Of a stretch of DNA of 64,000 bases, positions 1 to 7,624 are shown piece by piece. Where the stretch lies: NCBI GenBank assembly GCA_963745915.1, contig CAVUZA010000002.1:1612001-1676000 (forward strand). Reading direction: 5' to 3'. The notes beneath the pieces are model-generated. The model was not told where the DNA came from, ran no database searches, and saw only the letters and a list, made by a program, of their open reading frames with translations. The stretch's first letter is position 1. Every line of letters starts with the position of its first letter. This stretch comes from VRUE01 sp963745915 (GTDB lineage Bacteria; Actinomycetota; Thermoleophilia; Solirubrobacterales; 70-9). Both the position numbers and the translations under genes were made by a program.

Positions 1-1
1 G

Positions 2-241
2 CCGCGGAGCGACTCCGCCGCACGACGGCTCGTCGCCGCTCTCCCAGAGCAGCCCGTGCTCGACGTCGCCGCCGCGCAGCGACTGAGCGGGCGCTCGCAC
101 GTGGCCGTCGGTGCCGCGATGAGGCGGTTGGAGCAGGCGCGTATCTTGCGCCCGCTGAACGAGCGGAAGTGGGGCAGGGTCTGGGAGTGCGACGAGCTGC
201 TGGAGTTGGTCGAACGCTTCGAGGAGCGAAGCGGTCTCTAA
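2..241 (+). CDS. Fic-family protein, C-terminal fragment (5' end outside window)
   Basis: The open frame runs from the window edge to TAA at 239-241, so only the last 79 residues are present. They look like the winged-helix tail found after the Fic (AMP-transferase) domain in actinobacterial Fic proteins: a helix-turn-helix around 'VAVGAAMRRLEQARIL' followed by 'WECDELLELVERFEERSGL'. In that family, a similar tail often ends with an E/D-LL-LL-FE pattern. The catalytic HPFxxGNGR motif would lie upstream and cannot be checked. Another winged-helix regulator is possible. Identification rests on recall of the family tail only. Confidence 0.5.
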   Translation, partial: PRSDSAARRLVAALPEQPVLDVAAAQRLSGRSHVAVGAAMRRLEQARILRPLNERKWGRVWECDELLELVERFEERSGL

Positions 242-408
242 ATCGGGTCCCCTCAGTGGCCCTGCGGCTCGGCTCGTTTACGGGTTATCCGCGTTTTGGG
301 GCTGGGATTAGCCGTGGATGCCGACTTTTAGGCCGAAGAAACCCTAGTTTCGGGGATAAAGGTCTGGGGTCGACGGTCGATTAGCGGAGGGTGATGAATC
401 TGCCAGTG
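242..408 (+). promoter_or_regulatory. Gene-free leader region upstream of the riboswitch
   Basis: No coding frame is convincing here. The stretch is clearly less GC-rich than its surroundings. It holds AT-rich patches, for example GATAAA at 355-360 and TAGTTT at 345-350, that could be the -10 box of the pilin transcript. No good -35 partner is visible, so the promoter assignment is tentative. Confidence 0.3.
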
Positions 409-493
409 CCCTGGTGCAAAAGGCAAACTCGCCGCGAGGCGGGGGCGCAAAGCCTTCGGAGCTCCCTCGGAGCTGGCCGGGCTACCACCGGGG
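409..493 (+). promoter_or_regulatory. Cyclic-di-GMP-I riboswitch (GEMM-I) upstream of the pilin gene
   Basis: The conserved core is present: AGGCAAAC (421-428) and GCAAAGCC (446-453), the two strands around the ligand pocket. The secondary structure can be drawn completely. P1 is 409-416 with 486-493 (one G-T pair). P2 is 428-433 with 438-443, closed by a GCGA tetraloop. P3 is 460-465 with 469-474. Then comes GGCCGGGCTACC, close to the family's GGUAGCCGGGUUACC tail. GEMM-I aptamers commonly precede pilus and chitinase genes and bind c-di-GMP. A diguanylate cyclase is encoded at 58680-60143. No U-run follows the aptamer, so control is more likely translational than by termination. Confidence 0.9.
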
Positions 494-544
494 TCTGTGG
501 ACACCACGTGGCTGAGACGCGACGGGGCTCTGGCGAAATCGATA

Positions 545-560
545 GGAACCTAGGAGGTCC
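545..560 (+). promoter_or_regulatory. Shine-Dalgarno of pilA within a small hairpin (possible expression platform)
   Basis: AGGAGG (552-557) lies six bases before the pilin ATG. The flanks GGAaCCT (545-551) and AGGTCC (555-560) can pair and would bury part of the SD. This is consistent with ligand-dependent control of translation by the upstream riboswitch. The pairing is seen in the sequence; the switching is inferred. Confidence 0.5.
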
Positions 561-563
561 CTG

Positions 564-1028
564 ATGTTTCTCCAGAATCTCCGGGCCAAGGTTGGCGCCC
601 GGCTCAACGGCGACAGCGAGGGCGGCTTCACGCTGATCGAGCTGCTCGTCGTCATGCTCATCCTCGGCATCCTGGCCGCGATCGCGCTGCCCGCCTTCTT
701 CAACCAGAAGGACAAGGCCGGCGACGCGAAGGCCAAGGAGTACGCCCACAGCGCCCAGGTCGCGATCGAGACCTACTCGACCGACAACAGTGGCTCGTAC
801 ACCGGTGCCACCAAGGGGGAACTCGAAGCGATCGAGCCGACCCTGAGCAGCGCCCCGGGTCTGACGGTCACCGTGATCGAAGAAGGCTCCGGCTACGAAC
901 TCAGCGTCGAAGGCAGCAAAGCGACGCAGGTGTTCAAGATCGTCAACAAAAGCGGCACTCTGACTTTCCCCTGCACGACCAAGGGTGTTGGCGGCTGTCC
1001 GAACGTCGAACCGGCGGAATGGGGCTAG
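564..1028 (+). CDS. pilA: Type IV major pilin-like protein
   Basis: 154 aa. It has a 21-residue positively charged leader ending in Gly, then the class III prepilin signature 'G|FTLIELLVVMLILGIL' with Glu at +5 of the mature protein and a hydrophobic N-terminal helix that is both membrane anchor and filament core. The remainder is a small globular domain with two Cys near the end ('FPCTTKGVGGCPN') that could form the D-region disulphide. It would be cleaved by the prepilin peptidase at 5685-6437. The gene has a strong AGGAGG site, its own c-di-GMP riboswitch and a terminator directly after it, so it is a separately regulated, probably high-output, first gene of the pilus locus. Confidence 0.9.
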   Translation: MFLQNLRAKVGARLNGDSEGGFTLIELLVVMLILGILAAIALPAFFNQKDKAGDAKAKEYAHSAQVAIETYSTDNSGSYTGATKGELEAIEPTLSSAPGLTVTVIEEGSGYELSVEGSKATQVFKIVNKSGTLTFPCTTKGVGGCPNVEPAEWG

Positions 1029-1070
1029 TCGTCTAACCCCGTCTACTTGGCCTAGCCAAGCGTGATGTTC

Positions 1071-1106
1071 CGAGGGGCGGGCCACTTTGGCCCGCCCCTC
1101 GCTTTT
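1071..1106 (+). terminator. Intrinsic terminator after pilA
   Basis: Perfect 14-bp stem (1071-1084 with 1088-1101), 3-nt loop, followed by CTTTT. A smaller palindrome CTTGGC-CTA-GCCAAG lies just upstream at 1046-1060. Confidence 0.85.
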
Positions 1107-1165
1107 CGTCCAGCACGCGCCTGCCGGGCCTAAACGGATGGCCGATCGGAGCCGATAGGAAAGCG

Positions 1166-3583
1166 ATGCCGGCAGAGCCGACAACCCGCGGCGCAGCGCG
1201 CTCCACGCGCGTCGCGGCTGCCCTCCTAGCGGCGCTCGCCGCCCTCCTGCTCGCCGCGCCACCGGCCGGCGCCGCGGTCCCCAACTTCAAGGGCGCCTCC
1301 GCCGACGGCTCGGTCGTCTTCTTCGACACCACCGAAAAGCTGGCCGAGGGCGACACCGACAGCAAGCGCGACGTCTACCTGCGCAGCTTCGACGCCGAAG
1401 CCGGCGACTACGTCACCCGCGAGGTCTCGACCGGGCCCGACGGCGGCAACGACGCCTACGACGCGCTCTTCGAGAAGGCCAGCGCCGACGGCACGCGCGT
1501 CTTCTTCTCCACCGACGAGCGCCTCACCGCCGAGGACACCGACCGCAGCACCGACATCTACATGCGCGAACCGGCCTCGGGGACGACGACCCTCGTCTCC
1601 CGCGGCACCTCCGGTTGCGCGCCCGGCTGCGGCAACGGCGAAATGGACAGCCATTTCGCCGGCGCCTCCGCCGACGGCAGCGAGGTCTTCTTCGTCACCG
1701 ACGAGAAGCTCTCGGCCGCCGACACCGACAGCCGCTTCGACGTCTACGTGCGCACTCTCGGCCTCGAACCGGCGACCGGCCTGGTCAGCGCCGGCACCTC
1801 CGGATGCGCCCCGGCCTGCGGCAACGGCGACTTCGACGCCACCTTCTGGCGGGTCTCGGGCGACGGCTCGCACGCCTTCTTCACCACCGCCGAGAAGCTG
1901 TCGGAAGCCGACCTCGACACGACCGCCGACATCTACGCGCGCAACCTGGCCGGCGCCGGCACGACGACGCTGGTCTCGCGCGGCGAGGAAGCCTGCGCCC
2001 CCGGCTGCGGCAACAGCGGCGAGGTGCCGGTCTTCCGGGCCAGCTCCGCCAGCGGCAACCGCGTCTTCTTCACCACCGCCGAGAAGCTGGTCGAAGCCGA
2101 CGAAGACGAAGTCACCGACGTCTACGCCCGCGACCTGCCGGGCGGCCCGACGACCCTGATCTCCGGCGGCGAACCAACCGCCCAGACGGCGAACTTCGAC
2201 GCCGCCTCCCCCGACGGGAACCACGTCTTCTTCTCGACCGCCGAGCAGCTGGTTCCCGAAGACGAAGACAGCGCCAACGACATCTACGAGTGGTCGGGCG
2301 GCAGCTTCGCGCTGGTCACCTCGGCCGAATGCTCGAGCGCCTGCGGGGCGACCTTCGACGCCGCCAGCGAAGACGCCGAAGAGGTCGTCTTCAGCACGGC
2401 AGAGCCGCTCGCCGGCGCGGACACCGACTCCAGCGACGACATCTACCGCCAGCACGTCGGCGGCGGCGAACCGGTGCTCGTCTCGCGCGCCGGCGCCGGC
2501 TGCGGCGGCTGCGGCAACGACGCCGCCGACGCCAGCTTCAACCGCGCCTCGGCCGACGCCTCGCAGATCGTCTTCTCGACCGCCGAGACGCTGACCGTCG
2601 ACGACGGCGACGGCGAAGACGACATCTACGCGCGCGACGTCGAAGGCGAAGAAACCAGCCTCGTCACCACCTCGCCCAGCTACTGCCCGTTCAAAGCCGG
2701 CCAGGGCAACTGCGGCGCGACCTACGTCGGCGCCTCGCAGGACGGGACGCGGGTCTTCTTCACCTCGGTCGAGCGCTTCACCCTCGACGACGGCGACGAC
2801 GAGACCGACGTCTACGAACGCTTCCTCGGCTCCGGCGGACCGACCACACGCCTGGTCTCGACCGGCAACAACCCCAACCTGGAACTCGGCCCGGCGCCGC
2901 CGACCCTGGACGAAACCGACCCCGTTTCCCCGGGCAGCTCGACTGCGCCGCGGATCATCGGCGGTGCCGAGCCCGAAACCTCGATCAAGCTCTACACCCA
3001 GGCCGGCTGCAGCGGCGAAGTGAAGAAGGCCGGGACCGCGGCCGAGCTGTCCGGGGCGGGGATCCAGGTCTCGGTCGTCTCGGGCAGCACGACGACCTTC
3101 TGGGCGACGGCCTCCGACGAGAACGGCGACACCTCGGCCTGCTCCAACTCGCTCGTCTACGAGCACGACGTCCCCGCCCCGAGCGGCGGCGGTGGGGGAG
3201 GGGGCGGCGGCTCGAGTGCGGGCAGCGGCCCGGTCGCGGTCGCCCCGGCGGTCCCCGCCGGCCCCGCGCACGTCGTGCCCCACACCAGGATCACCTTCGC
3301 CCCGGCCTCCAAGACCCGCGCCCGCCGTCCCGTCTTCCGCTTCGCCGACGTCACCGGCCAAGGCGGCACCCACTTCCGCTGCAAGCTCGACCGGCAGCGC
3401 TGGCGCCACTGCGGCTCGCCGGTCCGGCCGCGGAAGAAGCTCGGTCGCGGCCGCCACGTCTTCGCCGTGCGCGCCGTCAACGCGGTCGGCGTCTGGGAGC
3501 CGCGGCCGGTGCGCCGTCGCTTCAAGGTCGTCGCCAGGGGCGGCCATCGCCTCGGCCACCGTCACCGGCGGAGGGCACGATGA
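1166..3583 (+). CDS. Secreted PD40/TolB-like beta-propeller protein in the pilus locus
   Basis: 805 aa. An N-terminal signal peptide (Ala/Leu-rich core at about residues 14-34, ending 'PPAGAA') is followed by eight to ten repeats of about 50 residues of the type 'GASADGSxVFF.T.EKL...DTD...DVYxR', the WD40-like PD40 repeat. Several repeats carry a 'SGCAPGCGNG' Cys pair. Then come an Ig-like segment with two Cys, a nine-Gly linker, and a C-terminal domain with a 'FRCKLD...C' pattern ending in an Arg/His-rich tail. It is probably exported and surface-bound. It lies between the pilin and the minor prepilins and overlaps the next gene by four bases, suggesting a role with the pilus such as a tip or surface partner; that role is inference. 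Confidence 0.75.
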   Translation: MPAEPTTRGAARSTRVAAALLAALAALLLAAPPAGAAVPNFKGASADGSVVFFDTTEKLAEGDTDSKRDVYLRSFDAEAGDYVTREVSTGPDGGNDAYDALFEKASADGTRVFFSTDERLTAEDTDRSTDIYMREPASGTTTLVSRGTSGCAPGCGNGEMDSHFAGASADGSEVFFVTDEKLSAADTDSRFDVYVRTLGLEPATGLVSAGTSGCAPACGNGDFDATFWRVSGDGSHAFFTTAEKLSEADLDTTADIYARNLAGAGTTTLVSRGEEACAPGCGNSGEVPVFRASSASGNRVFFTTAEKLVEADEDEVTDVYARDLPGGPTTLISGGEPTAQTANFDAASPDGNHVFFSTAEQLVPEDEDSANDIYEWSGGSFALVTSAECSSACGATFDAASEDAEEVVFSTAEPLAGADTDSSDDIYRQHVGGGEPVLVSRAGAGCGGCGNDAADASFNRASADASQIVFSTAETLTVDDGDGEDDIYARDVEGEETSLVTTSPSYCPFKAGQGNCGATYVGASQDGTRVFFTSVERFTLDDGDDETDVYERFLGSGGPTTRLVSTGNNPNLELGPAPPTLDETDPVSPGSSTAPRIIGGAEPETSIKLYTQAGCSGEVKKAGTAAELSGAGIQVSVVSGSTTTFWATASDENGDTSACSNSLVYEHDVPAPSGGGGGGGGGSSAGSGPVAVAPAVPAGPAHVVPHTRITFAPASKTRARRPVFRFADVTGQGGTHFRCKLDRQRWRHCGSPVRPRKKLGRGRHVFAVRAVNAVGVWEPRPVRRRFKVVARGGHRLGHRHRRRAR

Positions 3584-4182
3584 TCCGCCGCCGCCTGCGG
3601 ACCGAGGAATCGGGCCTGACCCTGATCGAGCTGCTGGTCGCGGCGGCGATGAGCGTCGTCCTCGTCGGCGCCGCCGGCTCGATGCTGATCAGCGCCGTGC
3701 GCGGCCAGCCGCGGCTCAGCGAGCAGTCCCAGAACGTCAGCGAGGCGCGCTACGAGCTGGAGCGCCTGACCCGTGAGCTCCGCAACGGGATCCGGATCGA
3801 CGTCGCCACCCCGACCCAGGTCTCCTTCCTCACCCGCGTGCGGCGCACCTCCTGCGGCGGGCCGGTCCCCACCGACCCCGAAGCCGAGGCGATCAAGTGC
3901 GAGGTGACCTACCAGTGCAGCGCCAGCACCTGCACCCGCAGTGAGGCGGAAGACGGCGAATTCGGCGGCACGCCGGTGATCGTCGTGCGCAACATCGACG
4001 ACCCCGAAGCCTTCTGCTTCGTGCCGAGCGGTGGCGCAGACAAACTCGAGTGCGGCGAAGCCGTCAGCCCCGAAGCGACCACCTACGTCGGCGTCAACCT
4101 GCACGTGCCAAACCCCGAAGGCCCCGGCGCCCTCACCGTCTCCGACGGCGCCAGCCTGCGCAGCGCGAGGCTCGCCCAGTGA
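3580..4182 (+). CDS. Prepilin-like protein (PilW/minor pilin type)
   Basis: 200 aa, ATG overlapping the upstream stop (ATGA). A short leader 'MIRRRLRTEESG' precedes 'LTLIELLVAAAMSVVLVGAAG', a class III signal peptide with Glu +5 and an N-terminal transmembrane helix. The soluble part starts with a coiled-coil-like stretch ('ARYELERLTRELRNGI'), typical of PilW/ComGF-like minor pseudopilins, and has several Cys ('TSCGGP', 'YQCSASTC', 'FCFVPSG'). It is probably a minor pilin that primes or caps the fibre. It forms one transcription unit with the genes on either side. Confidence 0.8.
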   Translation: MIRRRLRTEESGLTLIELLVAAAMSVVLVGAAGSMLISAVRGQPRLSEQSQNVSEARYELERLTRELRNGIRIDVATPTQVSFLTRVRRTSCGGPVPTDPEAEAIKCEVTYQCSASTCTRSEAEDGEFGGTPVIVVRNIDDPEAFCFVPSGGADKLECGEAVSPEATTYVGVNLHVPNPEGPGALTVSDGASLRSARLAQ

Positions 4183-5681
4183 TCGCCCGTCGAGTGCAGC
4201 GCCTCGAGCGTCCCGGCGGCGAGAGCGGGATGACGATCGTCGAGGTCCTGGTGGCGGCGATCATCCTCGCCCTCGGTGCCGCGGCGACCTTCGGCATCCT
4301 CGTCTCGGCGACCAAGAACGCGCAGCGCGCCAAGTCCTCGCAGGTCGCGCTCGACGCGGCCCAGGAGGAGCTCGAGAAGCTGCAGAGCCTCGACTACGAC
4401 CAGTTGGTGATGAAAACGACGCCGTCGCACGCGAGCAGCCAGCTCGACCCCAACTACCGCGTGAACAACGCCAGCGGCACCTTCGCCCTGGTGCGCGAAC
4501 CGGCGAGCGAACCGGCGACGATGGTCGTCGGCTTCGGCACAGGCGCAGTCACGCCCGGGCCGGTGTCGTTCTCCAGCGGAGACGTGACCGGCAAGCTCTA
4601 CCGCTACGTCGTCTGGCGCAACGACCCGACCTGCGGCGAAGACGAAGGCGGCGAAGAAATCTGCCCCGGGACCCATGACTACAAGCAGCTGGTCGTCGCC
4701 GCCAAGCTCGACACTCCCGGCAACCAGTCCGGCGAGCGCGGCTACGTCGAAGTCCAGTCGAAGGTGGTCGACCCGGCGACGATGGAAGAAGGCGGCGGCG
4801 GTGGGGGTGGCGGCGGTGGCGAAGGAGAAGGCGAAGGGGAAGGAGAAGGCGAAGGGGAAGGAGGCGGCGGCTCGGGTCCGACGTTCACCGCCCAGCAGTT
4901 CTTCCTCACCGACACGAGCTGCGACGCCGGCGGCACCACCGCCCGCGAAGAAATCACCGGCGACCACCAGCTGCACAACACGCTCGGCACCTGCGCCAGC
5001 GGCCCGCAGACCGGGTCCGAAGACCCCGGCGCCCCCGACGCGCTGCTGCTCGGCGCGCCGCCGGACCCCGACCCGCTCGACGAATCCAACCCGCTGCTCT
5101 ACGACTACGCCAACGACTCCTACCTGGAGCCGACGCCGGACACCGACAAGGGCGTGCAGATCCTCCGCGACGACACCAGCGGCTGCCACTACGACCCGAC
5201 CGGCACCACCCATCCCGAGGCCCAGGTCCACCGCTGGGTGACCGACCCGCTGCCGGACGAGTTCCGGATGACCGACACGGTCACGCTCGAGTTCTACACG
5301 CGGACGCTGAACGACGGCCTCTACACCGGAACGCTCTGCCTCTACCTCTTCGACCGCCACGAAACCGGGCCTGAAGGGGAACCGCTGGCCGAAGACGCAC
5401 TGCTGACCAACGTCGCGGACAGCGCCGCCTACTGGGCCTACACGCCGGAGGGAAACGGGTACTGGCCGCGAAATGCCTGGACCAAGGTGCGGATGACGGT
5501 TCAGTTCAACGGAGCGCCGTTTGCGATCCCGGCCGGCGACAGGCTCGGGGTCGGGCTCAGCGTCGACCCGGCCAACACGCCCGCCGAGGCGATCCCGATC
5601 ATGTACGACCACCCCAACTACCCGAGCCGGCTCGAGGTCGACACCGACACGCCGATCGAAGCGAGCGAAGGGGGGGCGTAG
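4179..5681 (+). CDS. Prepilin-like protein (PilV type) with large C-terminal domain
   Basis: 500 aa from the GTG that overlaps the previous stop (GTGA). The leader ends 'GGESG' and is followed by 'MTIVEVLVAAIILALGAAA', a prepilin N-terminus with Glu +5, then a PilV-like segment to about residue 203. A low-complexity linker of about ten Gly and alternating Gly-Glu follows (4788-4875), then about 270 residues that look like an extracellular beta-rich domain. A 500-residue prepilin is far larger than an ordinary minor pilin (150-250 aa), so this may be a pilus-presented adhesin or tip protein. In-frame starts upstream of 4179 would lie inside the previous gene and have no leader-like sequence. 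Confidence 0.8.
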   Translation: MIARRVQRLERPGGESGMTIVEVLVAAIILALGAAATFGILVSATKNAQRAKSSQVALDAAQEELEKLQSLDYDQLVMKTTPSHASSQLDPNYRVNNASGTFALVREPASEPATMVVGFGTGAVTPGPVSFSSGDVTGKLYRYVVWRNDPTCGEDEGGEEICPGTHDYKQLVVAAKLDTPGNQSGERGYVEVQSKVVDPATMEEGGGGGGGGGGEGEGEGEGEGEGEGGGGSGPTFTAQQFFLTDTSCDAGGTTAREEITGDHQLHNTLGTCASGPQTGSEDPGAPDALLLGAPPDPDPLDESNPLLYDYANDSYLEPTPDTDKGVQILRDDTSGCHYDPTGTTHPEAQVHRWVTDPLPDEFRMTDTVTLEFYTRTLNDGLYTGTLCLYLFDRHETGPEGEPLAEDALLTNVADSAAYWAYTPEGNGYWPRNAWTKVRMTVQFNGAPFAIPAGDRLGVGLSVDPANTPAEAIPIMYDHPNYPSRLEVDTDTPIEASEGGA

Positions 5682-5684
5682 CCC

Positions 5685-6437
5685 GTGGCCGCCGCCGCGG
5701 CGCTGGCCTTCCTCGGGGGGCTGATCGCCGGCAGCTTCATCACGGTCGTCGCTCACCGGGTGCCGCGCGGCGAGTCGATCGTCGGGCCGCGCTCGCGCTG
5801 CCCGGCCTGCGGCGCCCAGATCGCCGCCTACGACAACCTGCCGGTCGTCTCCTGGCTGGTGCTGCGCGGCCGCGCCCGCTGCTGCGGGGCGCCGATCTCG
5901 CCCCGCTACCCGCTGACCGAGCTCGTCCTCGGCCTGCTCTGGGCGGCGACCGTGCTCGTCCTCTGGGACGAGCCGGGGGAGGTGGCGCTCGGGCTCGTCT
6001 TCGTCAGCGTCCTGGCCGCGGTCACCCTGACCGACCTCGAGCGGCGGATCATCCCGAACAAGATCCTGATCGTCGCCGCCGTCCTCGCCGTGGCGATCGC
6101 CGCGATCTCCGACCCCGCCAGCCTGCCCGAGCGGGCGCTCGCCGCCCTGGCGGCCGGCGGCGTCCTCTTCGCCGCGGCGCTCGCCTACCCGCGCGGGATG
6201 GGGATGGGCGACGTCAAGCTGGCGGCGACGATGGGGCTCTTCCTCGGCCGCAACGTGGCGCCGGCGATCCTCGTCGCCCTGCTCGCCGGCTCGCTCGTCG
6301 GCCTGGCGATGATCGCCCGCCACGGCGCCGCCGCGCGCAAGCAGGCGATCCCCTTCGGCCCCTTCCTCGCCCTCGGCGGCGTCGCCGGCCTGCTCGCCGG
6401 CGACCAGATGGTCGACTGGTACCTGGGCACGTTCTAG
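5685..6437 (+). CDS. pilD: Prepilin peptidase / N-methyltransferase (A24 family)
   Basis: 250 aa, polytopic (about seven to eight transmembrane segments), GTG start four bases after the previous stop. It cleaves prepilin leaders and methylates the new N-terminus at the membrane. The two catalytic Asp are in 'TDLERRIIPN' and in the GxGD motif 'GMGMGDVKL'. The cytoplasmic zinc loop starts normally with 'CPAC' and 'NLPVVSWLVLRGR', but the second CxxC is replaced by 'ARCC': the first Cys is Ala and a Cys is adjacent. Metal binding there may differ. Substrates are the three prepilins encoded just upstream. Confidence 0.92.
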   Translation: MAAAAALAFLGGLIAGSFITVVAHRVPRGESIVGPRSRCPACGAQIAAYDNLPVVSWLVLRGRARCCGAPISPRYPLTELVLGLLWAATVLVLWDEPGEVALGLVFVSVLAAVTLTDLERRIIPNKILIVAAVLAVAIAAISDPASLPERALAALAAGGVLFAAALAYPRGMGMGDVKLAATMGLFLGRNVAPAILVALLAGSLVGLAMIARHGAAARKQAIPFGPFLALGGVAGLLAGDQMVDWYLGTF

Positions 6438-6547
6438 TACGCGCGTCCAATTCCTCATAGAAGTTGGTAGTTGCAGGGCGAAAGTTCTGGCCCGGTTCTG
6501 CCGATGCAGGGGGTGCGGCCGCCCGCCGGGGTGGCCGATCCCCCACC

Positions 6548-7621
6548 ATGCGACTGACCAGGAAGAAGACGGGTGGCGTCGTCGGCCTCGATATCCAGGC
6601 CGGCAGCATCGCCGCGGCCGAGGTCCGCCTCAACGGCACGGCGCAGGTGACCGCCTCGGCGATCGAGCCCCTTGCCCCCGGCGTTTTCCATGAGGGCGAG
6701 GTGCTCGAGTCCGACGCGCTCGCCGAGGCCCTGAAGTCGCTCTTCTCCCAGCACAAGCTCCCCAAGCAGGTCCGCCTCGGGATCGGCAACCAGCGCGTCG
6801 TCGTCCGCACCGTGCGCCTGCCGGCGATCGAGGACCCCAAGCAGATGGAGGCAGCCGTTCGCTTCCAGGCCCAGGAGCAGATCCCGATGCCGCTCGACCA
6901 GGCGGTGCTCGAGCACCAGGTGGTCGGCGGCGTGCCGGCGGGGGAGGGCTCGACCCCGCAGGTCGACGTGGTCGTCGTCGCCGCCCGCCGCGACATGGTC
7001 CACTCCTTCGTCGAGCCGCTGCGCCGCGCCGGCCTCGAGCCGGTCGGGGTCGACCTCGCCGCCTTCGGCATGATCCGCGCCCTCGCCGGCGCCGGCGAGC
7101 CGGTCGCCGCTCCCGGCGAGCAGCCGGCCGGCGCCACCCTCTACTGCAGCGTCGGCGACGTCACCAACCTCGCCGTCGCCCGCGGCCGCGCCTGCCTCTT
7201 CACCCGCGTCTCGCACGCCGGGGTCGAGGAGATCGCCGCTCGCCTCTCGGCAACCAGCGGGCTCAGCGCCGAGCACGCCACCCAGTGGCTGATGCACGTC
7301 GGCCTCGAGCAGCCGCTGGAGGCGATCGAGGGCGACCCCGAGACGGTCGCCGCGGCACGGGCCGCGCTCGAGGAGGGCGTCGGCATGCTGCTCGACGAGC
7401 TGCGCCTCTCGCTCGACTACTACGGTGCCCAGGAGGGCGCGGTGCCGGTCGAGCGGATCGTCCTCTGCGGCCCCGGCAGCGCGATCGCCGGCCTCGCGGC
7501 GCGCATGGAGCAGGCCGTCCCCCTGCCGATCGGCGCCGCCAGCCCGCAGGCCCTGGCCGGCCTCGACCCCGCCTCCGCCGCGCGCCTGACCCTGCCCTTC
7601 GGCCTCGCCCTGGAGAGCTGA
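6548..7621 (+). CDS. pilM: Type IV pilus assembly protein PilM (actin-like ATPase)
   Basis: 357 aa from the ATG at 6548; the frame is open to 6464, but the added N-terminus is Arg/Gly/Pro-rich and unlike the family. It begins with the actin-fold phosphate-1 loop 'VGLDIQAGSIAAAEVRLNG' and contains a PilM-type 'FQAQEQIPMPLDQAV' segment. The C-terminal 'IVLCGPGSAIAGLA' resembles the phosphate-2/adenosine region. PilM is cytoplasmic and binds the N-terminal tail of PilN, whose conserved 'INLIPPEE' motif is encoded next door. Upstream, 6438-6547 is a 110-base gap of lower GC that probably holds a promoter; no clear boxes are seen. Confidence 0.88.
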   Translation: MRLTRKKTGGVVGLDIQAGSIAAAEVRLNGTAQVTASAIEPLAPGVFHEGEVLESDALAEALKSLFSQHKLPKQVRLGIGNQRVVVRTVRLPAIEDPKQMEAAVRFQAQEQIPMPLDQAVLEHQVVGGVPAGEGSTPQVDVVVVAARRDMVHSFVEPLRRAGLEPVGVDLAAFGMIRALAGAGEPVAAPGEQPAGATLYCSVGDVTNLAVARGRACLFTRVSHAGVEEIAARLSATSGLSAEHATQWLMHVGLEQPLEAIEGDPETVAAARAALEEGVGMLLDELRLSLDYYGAQEGAVPVERIVLCGPGSAIAGLAARMEQAVPLPIGAASPQALAGLDPASAARLTLPFGLALES

Positions 7622-7624
7622 GCG

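Noticed and set aside
409..493. Cobalamin or other riboswitch, or a tRNA-like fold
   Set aside because: The AGGCAAAC/GCAAAGCC core with a GNRA-capped P2 is specific to the c-di-GMP-I class.
1270..2850. Regularly spaced similar blocks that could be mistaken for a CRISPR array or tandem DNA repeat
   Set aside because: Spacing follows the roughly 50-residue PD40 protein repeats, and the similarity is at protein level with silent variation.
1226..3565. Long open frame on the minus strand opposite the propeller gene (779 codons)
   Set aside because: Antisense frames without stops are expected at this GC content; the translation is compositionally biased and the plus strand encodes a clear secreted repeat protein.
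4788..4875. GGCGAA/GGAGAA-type short repeats as a phase-variation tract
   Set aside because: Units are six bases and stay in frame, so changes in copy number would alter linker length only, and the copies are not uniform.
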